Origin: Ancylobacter dichloromethanicus
GTDB lineage: Bacteria; Pseudomonadota; Alphaproteobacteria; Rhizobiales; Xanthobacteraceae
Direction of reading: 5' to 3'
Length of the DNA stretch: 54,295 nucleotides
NCBI RefSeq assembly: GCF_018390645.1
Contig: NZ_JAHBGC010000038.1
Span: 1 to 54,295, forward strand
Positions within the stretch are counted from its first letter, which is position 1; each line of letters begins with the position of its first letter. The notes under the pieces were generated by a model. That model was not told the DNA's origin. It ran no database searches and saw only the letters and a program-made list of their open reading frames with translations. Positions 8,659 through 19,192 of the stretch are shown here, piece after piece. A program made the translations under genes and the position numbers.

Positions 8659-10146
8659 ATGCCTGACCGGATGCGACCAACTGTCGACTGCGCGCGCCGC
8701 CTGACCTTGCGCGGCCTGATCGGCGAGGATGCCGACTATGCCGGCGCCGACCCGGAGATCGCTGTCGGCGAACCCGCGCTCGACAGCCGCAGCGCCCGGG
8801 CGGGGGACGTTTTCTTTGCGCTGGCGGGAGCGAAGGCGGACGGTCTCGCCTATGCCCGCGACGCCATCGGCCGCGGGGCCGTCGCCGTGGTGGCGGAGGC
8901 GGAGCGGCCGGCCTGGCTCGATCCCGCCATCTCCTATGTACGGGTGGGCAATGCCCGCCGCGCCGTCGCGGTCGCCGCCGCGCGGGCCTTTCCGCGCCAG
9001 CCGGAGACCATCGCCGCCGTCACCGGCACCTCGGGCAAGACCTCGGTCGCCGCCTTCACCCGGCAGCTCTGGCAGGGGCTCGGCCATGCGAGCGCCAGCC
9101 TCGGCACGCTCGGCGTCGTCGCTCCTTCCGGCGCTGTCTATGGCGCGCTGACCACGCCCGACCCGATCGAACTGCACCGCACCCTTCACGCGCTGGCGGT
9201 CGAGGGAGTGACGCATCTGTGCCTGGAGGCCTCCTCGCACGGGCTCGACCAGCACCGGCTCGACGGGGTGCGGCTGAAGGCCGGCGGCTTCACCAATCTT
9301 TCGCGCGACCATCTCGACTATCACCCGACGATGGAAGCCTATCTCGACGCCAAGATGCGGCTGTTCCGCGATCTCGTCCCGCGTGGCGGCGGGGCGGCGG
9401 TGTGGGTCGACACCGTGGAGGGCAGCCATGTCGCGCAGGTCGCGGCCGAGCATGAGCTGAACGTGCTCGGCATCGGCGCCGCCGGTGCCGGCATCGCCCT
9501 GCTGGCGCGCACCGACGAAGGCCTTGGCCAGCGTGTCGAGGTAGAGGTCGGCGGGGTACGCCACGCCCTCAAGCTGCCGCTGGTCGGGGCCTTCCAGGCC
9601 AGCAACGCTCTGGTCGCCGCCGGCCTCGCCATGCTGACCGGCGCCTCCGCGCGCGAGGTGCTGCCGCGGCTGGAGGCGCTCACGGGAGTTCCGGGACGGC
9701 TGGAGCTTGTCGGTACGAAAAACGGTGCCGGCGTGTTCGTCGACTACGCCCACAAGCCCGACGCGCTCGCCAACGCGCTCGACGCGCTGCGCCCCTATGC
9801 GAGCGGCCGGCTGATCGTCGTCTTCGGCTGCGGCGGCGACCGCGACCGCGGCAAGCGCCCGATCATGGGCACTATCGCCGCGGAGAAGGCGGATATCGTC
9901 ATCATTACCGACGACAATCCGCGCGGCGAGGACCCGGCGACGATACGCGCCGCCATTCTCGCCAGCGCTCCCGACGCCACCGAGATCGGCGACCGGGCGG
10001 AAGCGATCGCCGCCGCCGTCACCATGGCCGGACCGGGAGATGTGGTGTTGATTGCCGGCAAGGGTCACGAAACCGGCCAGATTATCGGCGACCGGACATT
10101 GCCTTTCTCGGACCGCGACGTCGCGGTCGAGCTTTTCGGGAGATGA
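8659..10146 (+). CDS. murE: UDP-MurNAc-tripeptide synthetase MurE (meso-DAP adding)
   Basis: The 495-aa Mur ligase has an N-terminal uridine-binding domain (LDSRSARAGDVFFAL), a central ATPase with the loop GTSGKTS near residue 122 and SRDHLDYH, and a C-terminal domain with the DNPRGEDP motif that reads out meso-diaminopimelate. It adds meso-DAP to UDP-MurNAc-L-Ala-D-Glu. Its stop overlaps the murF start by four bases. Confidence 0.96.
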   Translation: MPDRMRPTVDCARRLTLRGLIGEDADYAGADPEIAVGEPALDSRSARAGDVFFALAGAKADGLAYARDAIGRGAVAVVAEAERPAWLDPAISYVRVGNARRAVAVAAARAFPRQPETIAAVTGTSGKTSVAAFTRQLWQGLGHASASLGTLGVVAPSGAVYGALTTPDPIELHRTLHALAVEGVTHLCLEASSHGLDQHRLDGVRLKAGGFTNLSRDHLDYHPTMEAYLDAKMRLFRDLVPRGGGAAVWVDTVEGSHVAQVAAEHELNVLGIGAAGAGIALLARTDEGLGQRVEVEVGGVRHALKLPLVGAFQASNALVAAGLAMLTGASAREVLPRLEALTGVPGRLELVGTKNGAGVFVDYAHKPDALANALDALRPYASGRLIVVFGCGGDRDRGKRPIMGTIAAEKADIVIITDDNPRGEDPATIRAAILASAPDATEIGDRAEAIAAAVTMAGPGDVVLIAGKGHETGQIIGDRTLPFSDRDVAVELFGR

Positions 10147-11594
10147 CCGCCATGGCTGCTGGCTCGTCCGCTGCCTCTCCGCTCTGGACGCCGGCCGCGC
10201 TCGCGCGGGCGACTGGCGGCAGGCTGACGGCCGAGATCGGCGGGGTGTCGATTGACACCCGCACGCTGCAGCCGGGCGACGTCTTCTTTGCCTTGCACGG
10301 CGACAACAGCGACGGTCATGCCTATGTGGCCAAGGCGCATGAGCGCGGTGCGGCGCTGAGCGTGGTGGAGCGCTCCCGCGTCGGGGAAATGCCGAAGGGG
10401 GTGGCGCTGCTGGCGGTCGACGACGTGCTGGGCGCGCTGGAGTCGGCGGGACGTGCGGCCCGCGCCCGCACCCGCGCCCGCATCGTCGGCGTCACCGGCT
10501 CGGTCGGCAAGACCACGACCAAGGAGGCGCTGGCGCTGGCGTTCGCCGCCGACGGTCCGACCCATGCCTCGGCGGCGTCCTACAACAATCACTGGGGCGT
10601 GCCGCTGTCGCTCGCCCGCATGCCGGCGGCGAGCGCCTATGGCGTGTTCGAACTCGGCATGAACCACCCGGGCGAGATTGCGCCGCTGGTCGCCATGGTG
10701 CGCCCGCATGTGGCGGTCGTCACCACAGTCGAGCCGGTGCACATCGCCCAGTTCGACAGCGTGGAGGCGATCGCCGACGCCAAGGCCGAGATATTCACCG
10801 GCGTCGAGCCGGGTGGGGCGGCGGTGCTGAACCGCGACAACCCGCATTTCGCGCGCCTCGCGGCGGCGGCACGGGCGGCGGGCATCACCAACATCATCGG
10901 TTTCGGCGAGGCGGAAGATGCCGATGCGCGGCTCACCCGCGTCCGTCTGCAGCCACACATGTCAACCGCCATGGCCGACATCATGGGCCAGAGCGTGAGT
11001 TTTAAGGTCGGGCTGCCCGGCCGCCACATCGTGCAGAACGCGCTTGCCGTGCTCGCCGCCGCCAAGCTGGCGGGCGCCGATCTGTGCCTCGCGGCGCTGG
11101 CGCTGTCCTCGCTCGGCCCGCCGCCCGGGCGCGGGGTGCGCACACCGCTGGCGGTGAAGGGCGGTCGCGCGATGCTGATCGACGAGAGCTACAATGCCAA
11201 CCCGGCCTCGATGCGCGCCGCACTGGCCGTGCTCGGCACCACCCCGGTAAGCGGGCGCGGGCGACGGATCGCGGTGCTCGGCGACATGCTGGAACTGGGC
11301 ACCCGCGGCGAGGCGATGCACCGCGACCTGGTTCCCGATACCGCTTCCGCCGACCTCGTCTTCTGTGCCGGGCCGCTGATGCGGGCGCTGTGGGAGGCGT
11401 TGCCCGAAAGCCGGCGCGGCGCCTGGGCCCCGGACGCGACGGCGCTGCTGCCGCGCGTTGCCGAGAACCTCCGCGGCGGCGACGCGATCATGGTCAAGGG
11501 CTCCAATGGCAGCCGCATGGGCCCGCTGGTGCGCACCCTGATCGAGCGTTTTCCCGCCGCACACCTTGCGGAAACGGCGGAAACGTCCGAATGA
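10143..11594 (+). CDS. murF: UDP-MurNAc-tripeptide D-alanyl-D-alanine ligase MurF
   Basis: The 483-aa Mur ligase carries the N-terminal motif SIDTRTLQPGDVFFAL, the ATP loop GSVGKTTTKE near residue 118, YNNHWGVPL, ELGMNHPGEI and DESYNANPASM, all typical of MurF. It adds the D-Ala-D-Ala dipeptide made by Ddl. The start ATG overlaps the murE TGA. A second in-frame ATG three codons on is possible. Confidence 0.95.
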   Translation: MTAMAAGSSAASPLWTPAALARATGGRLTAEIGGVSIDTRTLQPGDVFFALHGDNSDGHAYVAKAHERGAALSVVERSRVGEMPKGVALLAVDDVLGALESAGRAARARTRARIVGVTGSVGKTTTKEALALAFAADGPTHASAASYNNHWGVPLSLARMPAASAYGVFELGMNHPGEIAPLVAMVRPHVAVVTTVEPVHIAQFDSVEAIADAKAEIFTGVEPGGAAVLNRDNPHFARLAAAARAAGITNIIGFGEAEDADARLTRVRLQPHMSTAMADIMGQSVSFKVGLPGRHIVQNALAVLAAAKLAGADLCLAALALSSLGPPPGRGVRTPLAVKGGRAMLIDESYNANPASMRAALAVLGTTPVSGRGRRIAVLGDMLELGTRGEAMHRDLVPDTASADLVFCAGPLMRALWEALPESRRGAWAPDATALLPRVAENLRGGDAIMVKGSNGSRMGPLVRTLIERFPAAHLAETAETSE

Positions 11595-11689
11595 GCCGCC
11601 ATGGCCGCTTCCTCCCGATTCCGCGCCAGCCCTGCCGCCCGGGACGGCGTGCCGGCCCGCCGCCCCGTCCTTCCGAAGGTTGACCCTCC

Positions 11690-12775
11690 ATGCTGCAATG
11701 GCTCGCCGAACTCCAGGGAAGTGTCCCGGCGGTTAACGTCTTCCGCTACATCACCTTCCGCACCGGCGGGGCGATCATCACCGCGCTGCTGTTCGTCTTC
11801 ATGTTCGGCCCGGCCATCATCGCCATGCTGCGGCTCAAGCAGGGCAAGGGCCAGCCCATCCGCAGCGACGGGCCGCAGTCGCATCTGCTGACCAAGAAGG
11901 GCACGCCCACCATGGGCGGGCTGATGATCTTCTCCGGCCTGATGGTGGCGACCCTGCTGTGGGGCAACCTGTCCAACCCTTACGTCTGGGTGGTGCTGTT
12001 CGTGACCATCGGCTTCGGGCTGATCGGTTTCTACGACGACTATCTGAAGGTGACCAAGCAGACCCATAGCGGCCTTTCCGGCAAGACCCGTCTCGCCATC
12101 GAGGGGCTGATCGCCGGCTGCGCAGCGGTGTTCATCATGCATGTCGGCCGCGACCCGCTGTCGTCCTCGCTGGCCTTCCCCTTCTTCAAGGACCTGCTGC
12201 TCGATCTCGGCTGGTTCTTCGTCATCTTCGGCGCCTTCGTCATCGTAGCGGCGGGCAATGCGGTCAACCTCACCGACGGCCTCGACGGCCTCGCCATCGT
12301 GCCGGTGATGGTGGCGGCCGCCAGCTTCGGGATGATCTCCTACCTCTCGGGCAATGTGCTGTTCGCCGACTACCTGCAGATTCACTATGTCGCCGGCGTC
12401 GGCGAACTGGCGGTGATCTGCGGCGCCATCATCGGCGCGGGCATCGGCTTCCTGTGGTTCAACGCGCCGCCGGCGCAGATTTTCATGGGCGACACCGGCT
12501 CGCTGGCGCTGGGCGGCCTGCTCGGTACCATCGCAGTGGCCACCAAGCACGAGATCGTGCTGGCGGTGATTGGCGGGCTGTTCGTGCTGGAGGCGGTGTC
12601 GGTGATCGTGCAGGTGATCTCGTTCAAGCTCACCGGCAAGCGCGTCTTCAAGATGGCGCCGATCCACCATCATTTCGAGCAGCTCGGCTGGACCGAGCCG
12701 CAGATCGTCATCCGCTTCTGGATCATCGCCGTGGTGCTGGCGCTGATCGGGCTCTCGACGCTCAAGCTGCGGTGA
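11690..12775 (+). CDS. mraY: Phospho-MurNAc-pentapeptide transferase MraY
   Basis: The 361-aa protein has about ten membrane helices and the family motifs [16 protein letters not shown] with its catalytic Asp pair (about residue 115), [10 protein letters not shown] (about 190) and MAPIHHHFE (about 322). It transfers phospho-MurNAc-pentapeptide to undecaprenyl phosphate to make lipid I. The 95-bp gap after murF is GC-rich with no clear signal. mraY is the last forward gene before the cluster is interrupted. Confidence 0.97.
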   Translation: MLQWLAELQGSVPAVNVFRYITFRTGGAIITALLFVFMFGPAIIAMLRLKQGKGQPIRSDGPQSHLLTKKGTPTMGGLMIFSGLMVATLLWGNLSNPYVWVVLFVTIGFGLIGFYDDYLKVTKQTHSGLSGKTRLAIEGLIAGCAAVFIMHVGRDPLSSSLAFPFFKDLLLDLGWFFVIFGAFVIVAAGNAVNLTDGLDGLAIVPVMVAAASFGMISYLSGNVLFADYLQIHYVAGVGELAVICGAIIGAGIGFLWFNAPPAQIFMGDTGSLALGGLLGTIAVATKHEIVLAVIGGLFVLEAVSVIVQVISFKLTGKRVFKMAPIHHHFEQLGWTEPQIVIRFWIIAVVLALIGLSTLKLR

Positions 12776-12784
12776 GAGGTGTGG

Positions 12785-12807
12785 ATCCCCGGGCCAAGCC
12801 CGGGGAT
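12785..12807. repeat. REP-like extragenic palindrome after mraY
   Basis: A perfect 10-bp inverted repeat (12785-12794 with 12798-12807) surrounds CAA, within the GGATCCCCGGG...CCCGGGGATGACG pattern that recurs between genes in many alphaproteobacteria. It sits in the 73-bp convergent gap between mraY and the hydrolase gene. It could work as a transcript end or mRNA-stabilising hairpin, but it lacks a T tract. Only one copy was noticed in this window. Confidence 0.7.
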
Positions 12808-12848
12808 GACGTCGCCACGGAGGCGCACCGGCTCTTCGGCGCCGAATA

Positions 12849-13745
12849 TCAGGGCAGCGCCAGCACCTTCTTCACATTATTGGCGTGAACCGCCTCATAG
12901 GGCGCGAAATAGGTGAGCGTGCCGCTGCCGAGGTCGCCGGCGATGAAGGTCGACAGGTCCTGGTCGGCCAGCGCCATGTCGATGCGGGTGTGCAGCAGCT
13001 TGTTCACATAGCGGATCGTGGCGTCGATCAGCTCGGGGCCGTAGCCGCCCGCCGCGATCATCTCGGGCGCGCCGTGATTGGGCAGGATGCGGGCATAGCC
13101 CCATTGACGGATCCGCTTCAGTTCCTCGACATGCACGCCGAGGCGCTCCGGCTCGGCGACATAGGTGATCGGCTCCTCCAGCGTGTCGCCGGCCAGCATC
13201 AGGCCCAGTTCCGGCAACAGCAGGATCAGCCCGTCATGGCTGTGGATCTCCGCCGGCTCCAGCCTCACGTCGAGCCGTCCGACCTTCAACTCCGTCGGAC
13301 CGGTGACGATACGGTTCGGCATCACCAGCGGGAAGATCGGTGGGTCGCCATTCTCCAGCGCGACGCGGTTCGCCGCCAGCGCCCGCTCGGTGCTGTCGAG
13401 GGCGATGATCTCGCATGTGGCGAAGGCGCCGTTGCCGGCGACATGGTCGTCGTGCCAGTGGCTCAGGACGACGCGGATCGAGGTCACGCCAGCCTCTTCC
13501 AGCGTCTGTCGCATCAGCCGCGCATGGGTCAGCGAGATGTGGGTGTCGTAGACCAGCGCCTCCGTGCCCTCGACCACCGCATAGGCGCACACGCCGAGCG
13601 CATAGGCGCCGTCATCGAGCCAGTTCGGCGCCGCCGAATGCGCTCGCGCGCCATCGATGCGCCCGTCATAGAAGGCGTAGACGTTGGGATGGGGCCGCAG
13701 CACCCGCAGGGTCGAACCGAGAGGAAGCAGGGCGAGGGCGGACAT
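12849..13745 (-). CDS. MBL-fold metallo-hydrolase inserted in the dcw cluster
   Basis: The 298-aa protein has the metallo-beta-lactamase zinc motif SHWHDDH near residue 95. Later metal-ligand candidates are IHSHDG near 163, AGDTLEE near 176 and PNHGAPE near 221. No signal peptide is visible. The substrate cannot be told from sequence; glyoxalase II-like, lactonase or other hydrolase activity is possible. It runs against the flow of the division cluster, between mraY and murD, so murD needs its own promoter, or read-through across an opposing gene, in the 129-bp gap that follows. Confidence 0.85.
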   Translation of the reverse strand: MSALALLPLGSTLRVLRPHPNVYAFYDGRIDGARAHSAAPNWLDDGAYALGVCAYAVVEGTEALVYDTHISLTHARLMRQTLEEAGVTSIRVVLSHWHDDHVAGNGAFATCEIIALDSTERALAANRVALENGDPPIFPLVMPNRIVTGPTELKVGRLDVRLEPAEIHSHDGLILLLPELGLMLAGDTLEEPITYVAEPERLGVHVEELKRIRQWGYARILPNHGAPEMIAAGGYGPELIDATIRYVNKLLHTRIDMALADQDLSTFIAGDLGSGTLTYFAPYEAVHANNVKKVLALP

Positions 13746-13874
13746 GGCGAACTCACGGGCTAGAGACGGAAACGCTGTCGTGGCGAGCGTCGATCATTTC
13801 ATCGGTCGGCGAAATGCGCTAGCCAGTGACGCCCGCGCGAGCTTCCCCGGGCGTCTTGTTCGAGGTCGCCTCGC

Positions 13875-15296
13875 ATGATTCCCGTTACTTCGTTCAAGGA
13901 CCGCGCCGTCGCCCTTTTCGGTCTCGGCGGGTCGGGGCTCGCCACCGCCCGGGCGCTGATCGCCGGTGGGGCCACGGTTACGGCGTGGGACGATTCACCC
14001 GCTTCAGTGGAGAAAGCGGCGGCGGAGAGTATCCCGACTGGCGATCTGCGTGCGGCGGACTGGTCCGGCTTCGCCGCGCTGGTGCTGGCGCCGGGGGTGC
14101 CGCTGACCCATCCCGCGCTGCACTGGACGGTGCAGGCGGCGCAGGCAGCCGGGGTCGAGATCATCGGTGATATCGAACTGTTCTGCCGCGAACGGCGGCG
14201 TGCCACCCGCCGCCCGCCCTTCGCGGCGATTACCGGCACCAATGGCAAGTCGACGACGACGGCGCTGCTGGCTCACCTGCTGAAGGTCGGCGGACGCGAC
14301 GTGCAGATCGGCGGCAATTTCGGCCCGGCCATCCTCGGGCTGGAGCCGCCGAAGCCCGGCCGGGTCTATGTGATCGAGTGCTCGTCCTACCAGATCGACC
14401 TCGCGCCCAGCCTCGATCCGGCGGTGGGCGTGCTGCTCAACCTCTCGCCCGACCATATCGACCGACACGGCACGATGGAGAACTATGCGGCGGTGAAGGA
14501 ACGCCTCGTCGCCGGGGTGGAAGCGGGCGGCACGGCGGTGATCGGCGTCGATGACGACTGGTCGCGCGCCATCGCGGACCGGACCGAGGCGGCGGGCAAG
14601 CGGGTCGCGCGGATCTCCGTCCGGCAAAAATTGGAGGACGGCGTGTTTCTCGATGGCGCCGACCTTGTCGAATCAGAGCGAGGTCGGCGTAAGTTCACTT
14701 TTTCAATCAACGGCATAGGCTCCCTGCGTGGGGCGCACAACGCGCAGAACGCCGCCGCCGCCTATGCCGCTGCCCGCGCGCTCGGCCTCGCGCCGGAGGT
14801 GATCGCGGCCGGCATGGCGAGCTTTCCCGGCCTCGCGCACCGCATGGAACAGGTGCGCACCATCGGAAACGTGTTGTTCGTCAACGATTCCAAGGCCACC
14901 AACGCGGACGCGGCGGAGCGCGCGCTGACCTCGTTCGACGACATTTTCTGGATTGCCGGCGGCAGGCCGAAGGAGGGCGGAATCGAGCCCCTGCGGCCTT
15001 GTTTTCCAAGGATACGAAAGGCCTACCTGATCGGTGTCGCGGCCGACGAATTTGCCGCCACGCTGGGCGAGGACGTGCCGTTCGAGATCTGCGGGACGCT
15101 CGACGTGGCGGTGGCGCGGGCTGCAGAAGACGCTGCAAGCGCTGCTGCCATCTCCAAGCTGCAAACTGAATCGAACAAGCTGCCGGACGCGGTCGTGCTG
15201 CTGTCTCCCGCCTGCGCCAGCTTCGACCAGTACCGCAATTTCGAGGTGCGCGGAGACGCCTTCCGCGACCTCGTCAACGCCCTGCCGGAAGCGTGA
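13875..15296 (+). CDS. murD: UDP-MurNAc-L-alanine:D-glutamate ligase MurD
   Basis: The 473-aa Mur ligase has an N-terminal Rossmann-like [10 protein letters not shown] loop, the ATP loop GTNGKSTTT near residue 120, [29 protein letters not shown] and the C-terminal [10 protein letters not shown] motif, all diagnostic of MurD. It adds D-Glu to UDP-MurNAc-L-Ala. Composition dips toward AT around 14625-14715, unlike its neighbours. The next gene, ftsW, follows after 78 bp. Confidence 0.96.
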   Translation: MIPVTSFKDRAVALFGLGGSGLATARALIAGGATVTAWDDSPASVEKAAAESIPTGDLRAADWSGFAALVLAPGVPLTHPALHWTVQAAQAAGVEIIGDIELFCRERRRATRRPPFAAITGTNGKSTTTALLAHLLKVGGRDVQIGGNFGPAILGLEPPKPGRVYVIECSSYQIDLAPSLDPAVGVLLNLSPDHIDRHGTMENYAAVKERLVAGVEAGGTAVIGVDDDWSRAIADRTEAAGKRVARISVRQKLEDGVFLDGADLVESERGRRKFTFSINGIGSLRGAHNAQNAAAAYAAARALGLAPEVIAAGMASFPGLAHRMEQVRTIGNVLFVNDSKATNADAAERALTSFDDIFWIAGGRPKEGGIEPLRPCFPRIRKAYLIGVAADEFAATLGEDVPFEICGTLDVAVARAAEDAASAAAISKLQTESNKLPDAVVLLSPACASFDQYRNFEVRGDAFRDLVNALPEA

Positions 15297-15374
15297 GGCG
15301 CGCGCCCGGGCATTAAGCGCCCGTCAACCTTAACCGTCCGATACTCCGGCAACCTGTTTCCCGGAGTGGCGTAC

Positions 15375-16547
15375 ATGATATCGCGTGCCGAAAGGACGGT
15401 CGTCGGCGAGTGGTGGTGGACCATCGACCGATTGCTGCTCGGCGCTCTCGCCGCCTTGATGATCATCGGCATCGTGCTGGCGCTGGCGGCGAGCCCGCCG
15501 GTGGCGGCGCGCATCGGCATTGCCGACCCGTTCCACTTCGTGAACCGGCAGGTGATGTTCCTGGTACCGGCGCTCATTATCCTGCTCGCCACCTCGTTCC
15601 TGTCGCCGCGCAACATAAGGCGCATCGCGCTGGTGCTGTTCCTGCTCTTTCTCGGCCTGGTCTGCGCGACGCTGGTGGTCGGGCCGGAGGTGAAGGGCGC
15701 CCGGCGCTGGCTCACCATCGCCAGCGTCACCGTGCAGCCTTCCGAATTCCTCAAGCCGAGTTTCGTCATCATTGCCGCCTGGCTATTCTCCGAGAGCGTG
15801 CGGCGGCCGGAAATGCCGGGACAGTTCCTTGCCATCGGCCTGCTCGGCATGGTGGTGACGCCGCTGGTGATGCAGCCGGATTTCGGCCAGACCATGCTGG
15901 TCTCGCTGGTGTGGGGCAGCCTGTTCTTCCTCGCCGGGCTGCGCATCCTCTGGGTGGTCGGCCTTGGCGGCATCGGCGCCGCGGGGCTGTTCATCGCCTA
16001 CAAGACGGTGCCGCACGTCACCCAGCGCATCGACCGCTTCTTGAACCCCGATTCCGGCGACACCTACCAGATCGACCTGTCGATCAACTCCTTCCTCAAT
16101 GGCGGCTGGCTGGGGCAGGGGCCGGGCGAGGGCAGCTTCAAGAACGTCCTGCCGGACGGCCACACCGATTTCATCTTCGCGGTGGCGGGCGAGGAGTTCG
16201 GCGCCGTGCTGTGCCTGATGATCGCCGGCCTGTTCGCCTTCATCGTGCTGCGCGCGCTCGCCCGCGCCATGCATGACGAGGACCCGTTCGTGCGCTTCGC
16301 CACCGCCGGGCTAGCCATGCTGTTCGGGCTTCAATCCTGCATCAACATGATGGTGAACCTGCACATGATGCCGGCCAAGGGCATGACGCTGCCCTTCGTC
16401 TCCTATGGCGGCTCCTCGCTGCTGTCGCTGGCCTATGGCATGGGCATGCTGCTCGCCCTCACGCGCCGGCGCCCGCGCACGGCGACGCTGGCCGAGCTGG
16501 AACGGCTCGGCACAAGGCTCGGCGCGCCGATGCCGCGGCCGGCGTGA
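15375..16547 (+). CDS. ftsW: Septal peptidoglycan polymerase FtsW
   Basis: This SEDS-family protein of 390 aa has about nine to ten membrane helices. It carries ARRWL, VQPSEFLK, MQPDFGQ, the long outer loop with GPGEGSFKNVLPDGHTDFIF, and LPFVSYGGSSLL near the end. FtsW polymerises lipid II at the septum in complex with FtsI. The ATG at 15375 has GGAG 8 nt upstream; a GTG three codons earlier overlaps that ribosome site and is less likely. Confidence 0.96.
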   Translation: MISRAERTVVGEWWWTIDRLLLGALAALMIIGIVLALAASPPVAARIGIADPFHFVNRQVMFLVPALIILLATSFLSPRNIRRIALVLFLLFLGLVCATLVVGPEVKGARRWLTIASVTVQPSEFLKPSFVIIAAWLFSESVRRPEMPGQFLAIGLLGMVVTPLVMQPDFGQTMLVSLVWGSLFFLAGLRILWVVGLGGIGAAGLFIAYKTVPHVTQRIDRFLNPDSGDTYQIDLSINSFLNGGWLGQGPGEGSFKNVLPDGHTDFIFAVAGEEFGAVLCLMIAGLFAFIVLRALARAMHDEDPFVRFATAGLAMLFGLQSCINMMVNLHMMPAKGMTLPFVSYGGSSLLSLAYGMGMLLALTRRRPRTATLAELERLGTRLGAPMPRPA

Positions 16548-16555
16548 GGTCGGCG

Positions 16556-17668
16556 ATGGCACCCGCCCCCCGTCCGCTCGTCATGCTCGCCGCCGGCGGC
16601 ACCGGCGGCCATCTCTTCCCTGCCGAGGCGCTGGCCGGCGTGCTGGCCGCGCGCGGGATCGACGTCGACCTCGTCACCGATTCGCGCGCCGCCCGCTATG
16701 CCGGGCATTTTCCGGCGCGGCGATTGCACGTGCTGCCGGCCGAGACGGTGCGCGGGCGCTCGCCGGTGGCGCTGGCGCGCACCGCGCTCACGCTCGGCAT
16801 GGGCTTCCTCAAGGGCTACCGGCTGATGCGGGCGATGAGGCCGGCCGTGGTGGTCGGCTTCGGCGGCTATCCCACCGTGCCGCCGATCCTCGCCGCGCAT
16901 TATGCCGGCTTCCCGACAGTGATCCACGAGGCCAATGCGGTGATGGGGCGGGCCAACACGCTGCTCGCCTCCCGCGTCACCGCCATCGCCTCGGGCTATC
17001 CCGACATCTGCGCCGGCAAGCCCGCTCTTGCCGGCAAGGCGCAGCACACCGGCAATCCGGTGCGCCCCACGGTGATCGCGGCGGCTTCCGTGCCTTTCGC
17101 GCCGCTGACGCCGGGCGGGCCGATCGACCTGCTGGTGACAGGCGGCAGCCAGGGCGCGCGGGTGATGAGCGAGGTGGTGCCGGCCGGCGTCGAGACGCTC
17201 GACCCGTCCCTGCGCGGGCGGCTGCGTCTCGTGCAGCAGGCGCGGCCGGAGGATGTCGAGGCGGTGCGCGCCCTTTATGCCCGCCTCGGCGTGCGGGCCG
17301 AAGTCGAGCCCTTCTTCGCCGACCTGCCGGCACGGATGGCGAACGCGCATCTGGTCATCTCCCGTTCCGGCGCCATGACGGTGGCCGAACTCGGCTTGAT
17401 CGGCCGGCCTTCCATCCTGGTGCCGCTGCCCGGCGCGCTCGACCAGGACCAGCTTGCCAACGCCACCGCGCTCGCCAATGCCGGCGGCGCGGTGCTGATG
17501 CCGCAGAGCCATTTCACCCCCGACAGCTTCGCCGAGCTGGTCGCCCGCCTCGCCGGCGCGCCCGGCCGGCTGGAGGCGATGGCGGCCGCCGCCCGCGCCA
17601 TGGGCCGGGCCAACGCGGCCGAGCGCCTCGCCGCGCTTGTCCTCGCCATCGGCAAGATCGATGTCTAG
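16556..17668 (+). CDS. murG: UDP-GlcNAc:lipid I GlcNAc transferase MurG
   Basis: The 370-aa GT28 enzyme has the N-terminal AAGGTGGHLFPA loop (about residues 12-23), GFGGYPTVP, IHEANAVMGRAN, TGGSQGA (about 197) and SRSGAMTVAEL in the UDP-GlcNAc-binding C-terminal domain. It converts lipid I to lipid II on the inner face of the membrane. I chose the ATG at 16556, with GAGG 6 nt upstream; the GTG at 16544 that overlaps the ftsW stop is an alternative. Confidence 0.95.
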   Translation: MAPAPRPLVMLAAGGTGGHLFPAEALAGVLAARGIDVDLVTDSRAARYAGHFPARRLHVLPAETVRGRSPVALARTALTLGMGFLKGYRLMRAMRPAVVVGFGGYPTVPPILAAHYAGFPTVIHEANAVMGRANTLLASRVTAIASGYPDICAGKPALAGKAQHTGNPVRPTVIAAASVPFAPLTPGGPIDLLVTGGSQGARVMSEVVPAGVETLDPSLRGRLRLVQQARPEDVEAVRALYARLGVRAEVEPFFADLPARMANAHLVISRSGAMTVAELGLIGRPSILVPLPGALDQDQLANATALANAGGAVLMPQSHFTPDSFAELVARLAGAPGRLEAMAAAARAMGRANAAERLAALVLAIGKIDV

Positions 17669-17779
17669 AACCGCCCGCGCGCTTTGCATCAAAGGCCCGG
17701 TGACGGGCGCGGCGCGCTCGTCTATTGCTGCGCGCCGGCAAACGACGCCCGCCGCTGGCGCGGGCGGAAGGAAGATCGC

Positions 17780-19192
17780 ATGAAGCTCCCGCTGTCTCTC
17801 GGCCCCATCCATTTCGTCGGCATCGGCGGCATCGGCATGAGCGGCATCGCCGAGGTGCTGCACAATCTCGGCTACACGGTGCAGGGCTCGGACGTCGCCG
17901 AGAGCGCCAATGTGAAGCGCCTCGCCGAGAAGGGCATCAAGGTGCTGATCGGCCACGCCGCCGAGAATATCGACGGCGCCGAGGTGCTGGTGGTCTCCAC
18001 CGCCATACGCCGCGACAACCCCGAGCTGGTCGCCGCCCGCGCCAAGCGACTGCCGGTGGTGCGCCGGGCGGAGATGCTGGCCGAGCTGATGCGGCTGAAG
18101 AGCTGCGTCGCCATCGCCGGCACCCATGGCAAGACCACCACCACCTCGATGGTCGCCACCCTGCTCGACGCCGGCGGCTTCGACCCCACCGTCATCAATG
18201 GCGGCATCATCAACGCCTATGGCACCAATGCGCGCCTGGGCGATGGCGAATGGATGGTGGTGGAGGCCGACGAGAGCGACGGCACCTTCCTCAAGCTGCC
18301 GGTGGAGGTGGCGATCGTCACCAATATCGACCCCGAGCATCTCGACCACTTCAAGACCTTCGAGGCGGTGCAGGCGGCGTTCCGCAGCTTCATCGACAAC
18401 CTGCCCTTCTATGGCTTCGCGGTGATGTGCACCGACCACCCGGTGGTGCAGGCGCTGGTCGGCCATGTCGAGGACCGCCGCGTCATCACCTATGGCGAGA
18501 ACCCGCAGGCGGATGTGCGCATGGTCGATATCGACCTGCGCGGCGGCCTGTGCCGCTTCGGCGTGCTGTTCCGCGACCGCACCGGGGCGGTGGTGCACGA
18601 ACTGCGCGACCTCGTGCTGCCGATGCCGGGCCGGCACAACGCGATGAATGCCACCGCCGCCATCGCGGTGGCGCACGAGCTCGGCGCCAGCGACGAGCAG
18701 ATCCGCAGCGCGCTGGCCGGCTTCGGCGGCGTGAAGCGGCGCTTCACCCGCACCGGCGAGGTGGAGGGCGTCGCCATCTTCGACGATTACGGCCACCATC
18801 CGGTGGAGATCGCCGCCGTGCTGCGCGCCGCCCGCGCCTCCACCGAGGGGCAGGTGATCGCCATCGTGCAGCCGCACCGCTACACGCGGCTGCAATCGCT
18901 GTTCGACCAGTTCGCCACCTGCTTCAACGACGCCGATCATGTGATCGTCGCCGACGTGTATGCCGCCGGCGAGGCGCCGATTCCCGGCATCGACCGCGAC
19001 CATCTGGTCGAGGCGCTGCGCGCGCGCGGCCATCGCTCGGTGATGGCGCTGCCGGGGCCGGAGGCGCTGGCGGGGCTGGTGCGGGGGCTGATGAAGCCGG
19101 GCGACTATGTCGTGTGCCTCGGCGCCGGCAACATCACCCAATGGGCCTATGCGCTGCCGGAGCAACTGGCGGCCGGGGAGCCGGCGGCGTGA
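17780..19192 (+). CDS. murC: UDP-N-acetylmuramate:L-alanine ligase MurC
   Basis: The 470-aa protein starts with the [17 protein letters not shown] nucleotide-binding loop. It has the ATP motif [12 protein letters not shown] near residue 113, [19 protein letters not shown], and the C-terminal [11 protein letters not shown] and QPHRYTR segments. It starts pentapeptide assembly by adding L-Ala. AAGGAAG precedes the ATG. An open frame extends about 100 bp upstream but lies in a gap without homology. Its end overlaps murB (GTGA). Confidence 0.96.
   Translation: MKLPLSLGPIHFVGIGGIGMSGIAEVLHNLGYTVQGSDVAESANVKRLAEKGIKVLIGHAAENIDGAEVLVVSTAIRRDNPELVAARAKRLPVVRRAEMLAELMRLKSCVAIAGTHGKTTTTSMVATLLDAGGFDPTVINGGIINAYGTNARLGDGEWMVVEADESDGTFLKLPVEVAIVTNIDPEHLDHFKTFEAVQAAFRSFIDNLPFYGFAVMCTDHPVVQALVGHVEDRRVITYGENPQADVRMVDIDLRGGLCRFGVLFRDRTGAVVHELRDLVLPMPGRHNAMNATAAIAVAHELGASDEQIRSALAGFGGVKRRFTRTGEVEGVAIFDDYGHHPVEIAAVLRAARASTEGQVIAIVQPHRYTRLQSLFDQFATCFNDADHVIVADVYAAGEAPIPGIDRDHLVEALRARGHRSVMALPGPEALAGLVRGLMKPGDYVVCLGAGNITQWAYALPEQLAAGEPAA

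Noticed and set aside
7168..10068. A 966-codon minus-strand frame across ftsI and murE
   Set aside because: Both underlying genes are certain; the antisense product is low-complexity and spans gene boundaries.
16433..19165. A 910-codon minus-strand frame across murG and murC
   Set aside because: Same reason: antisense shadow of well-identified genes.
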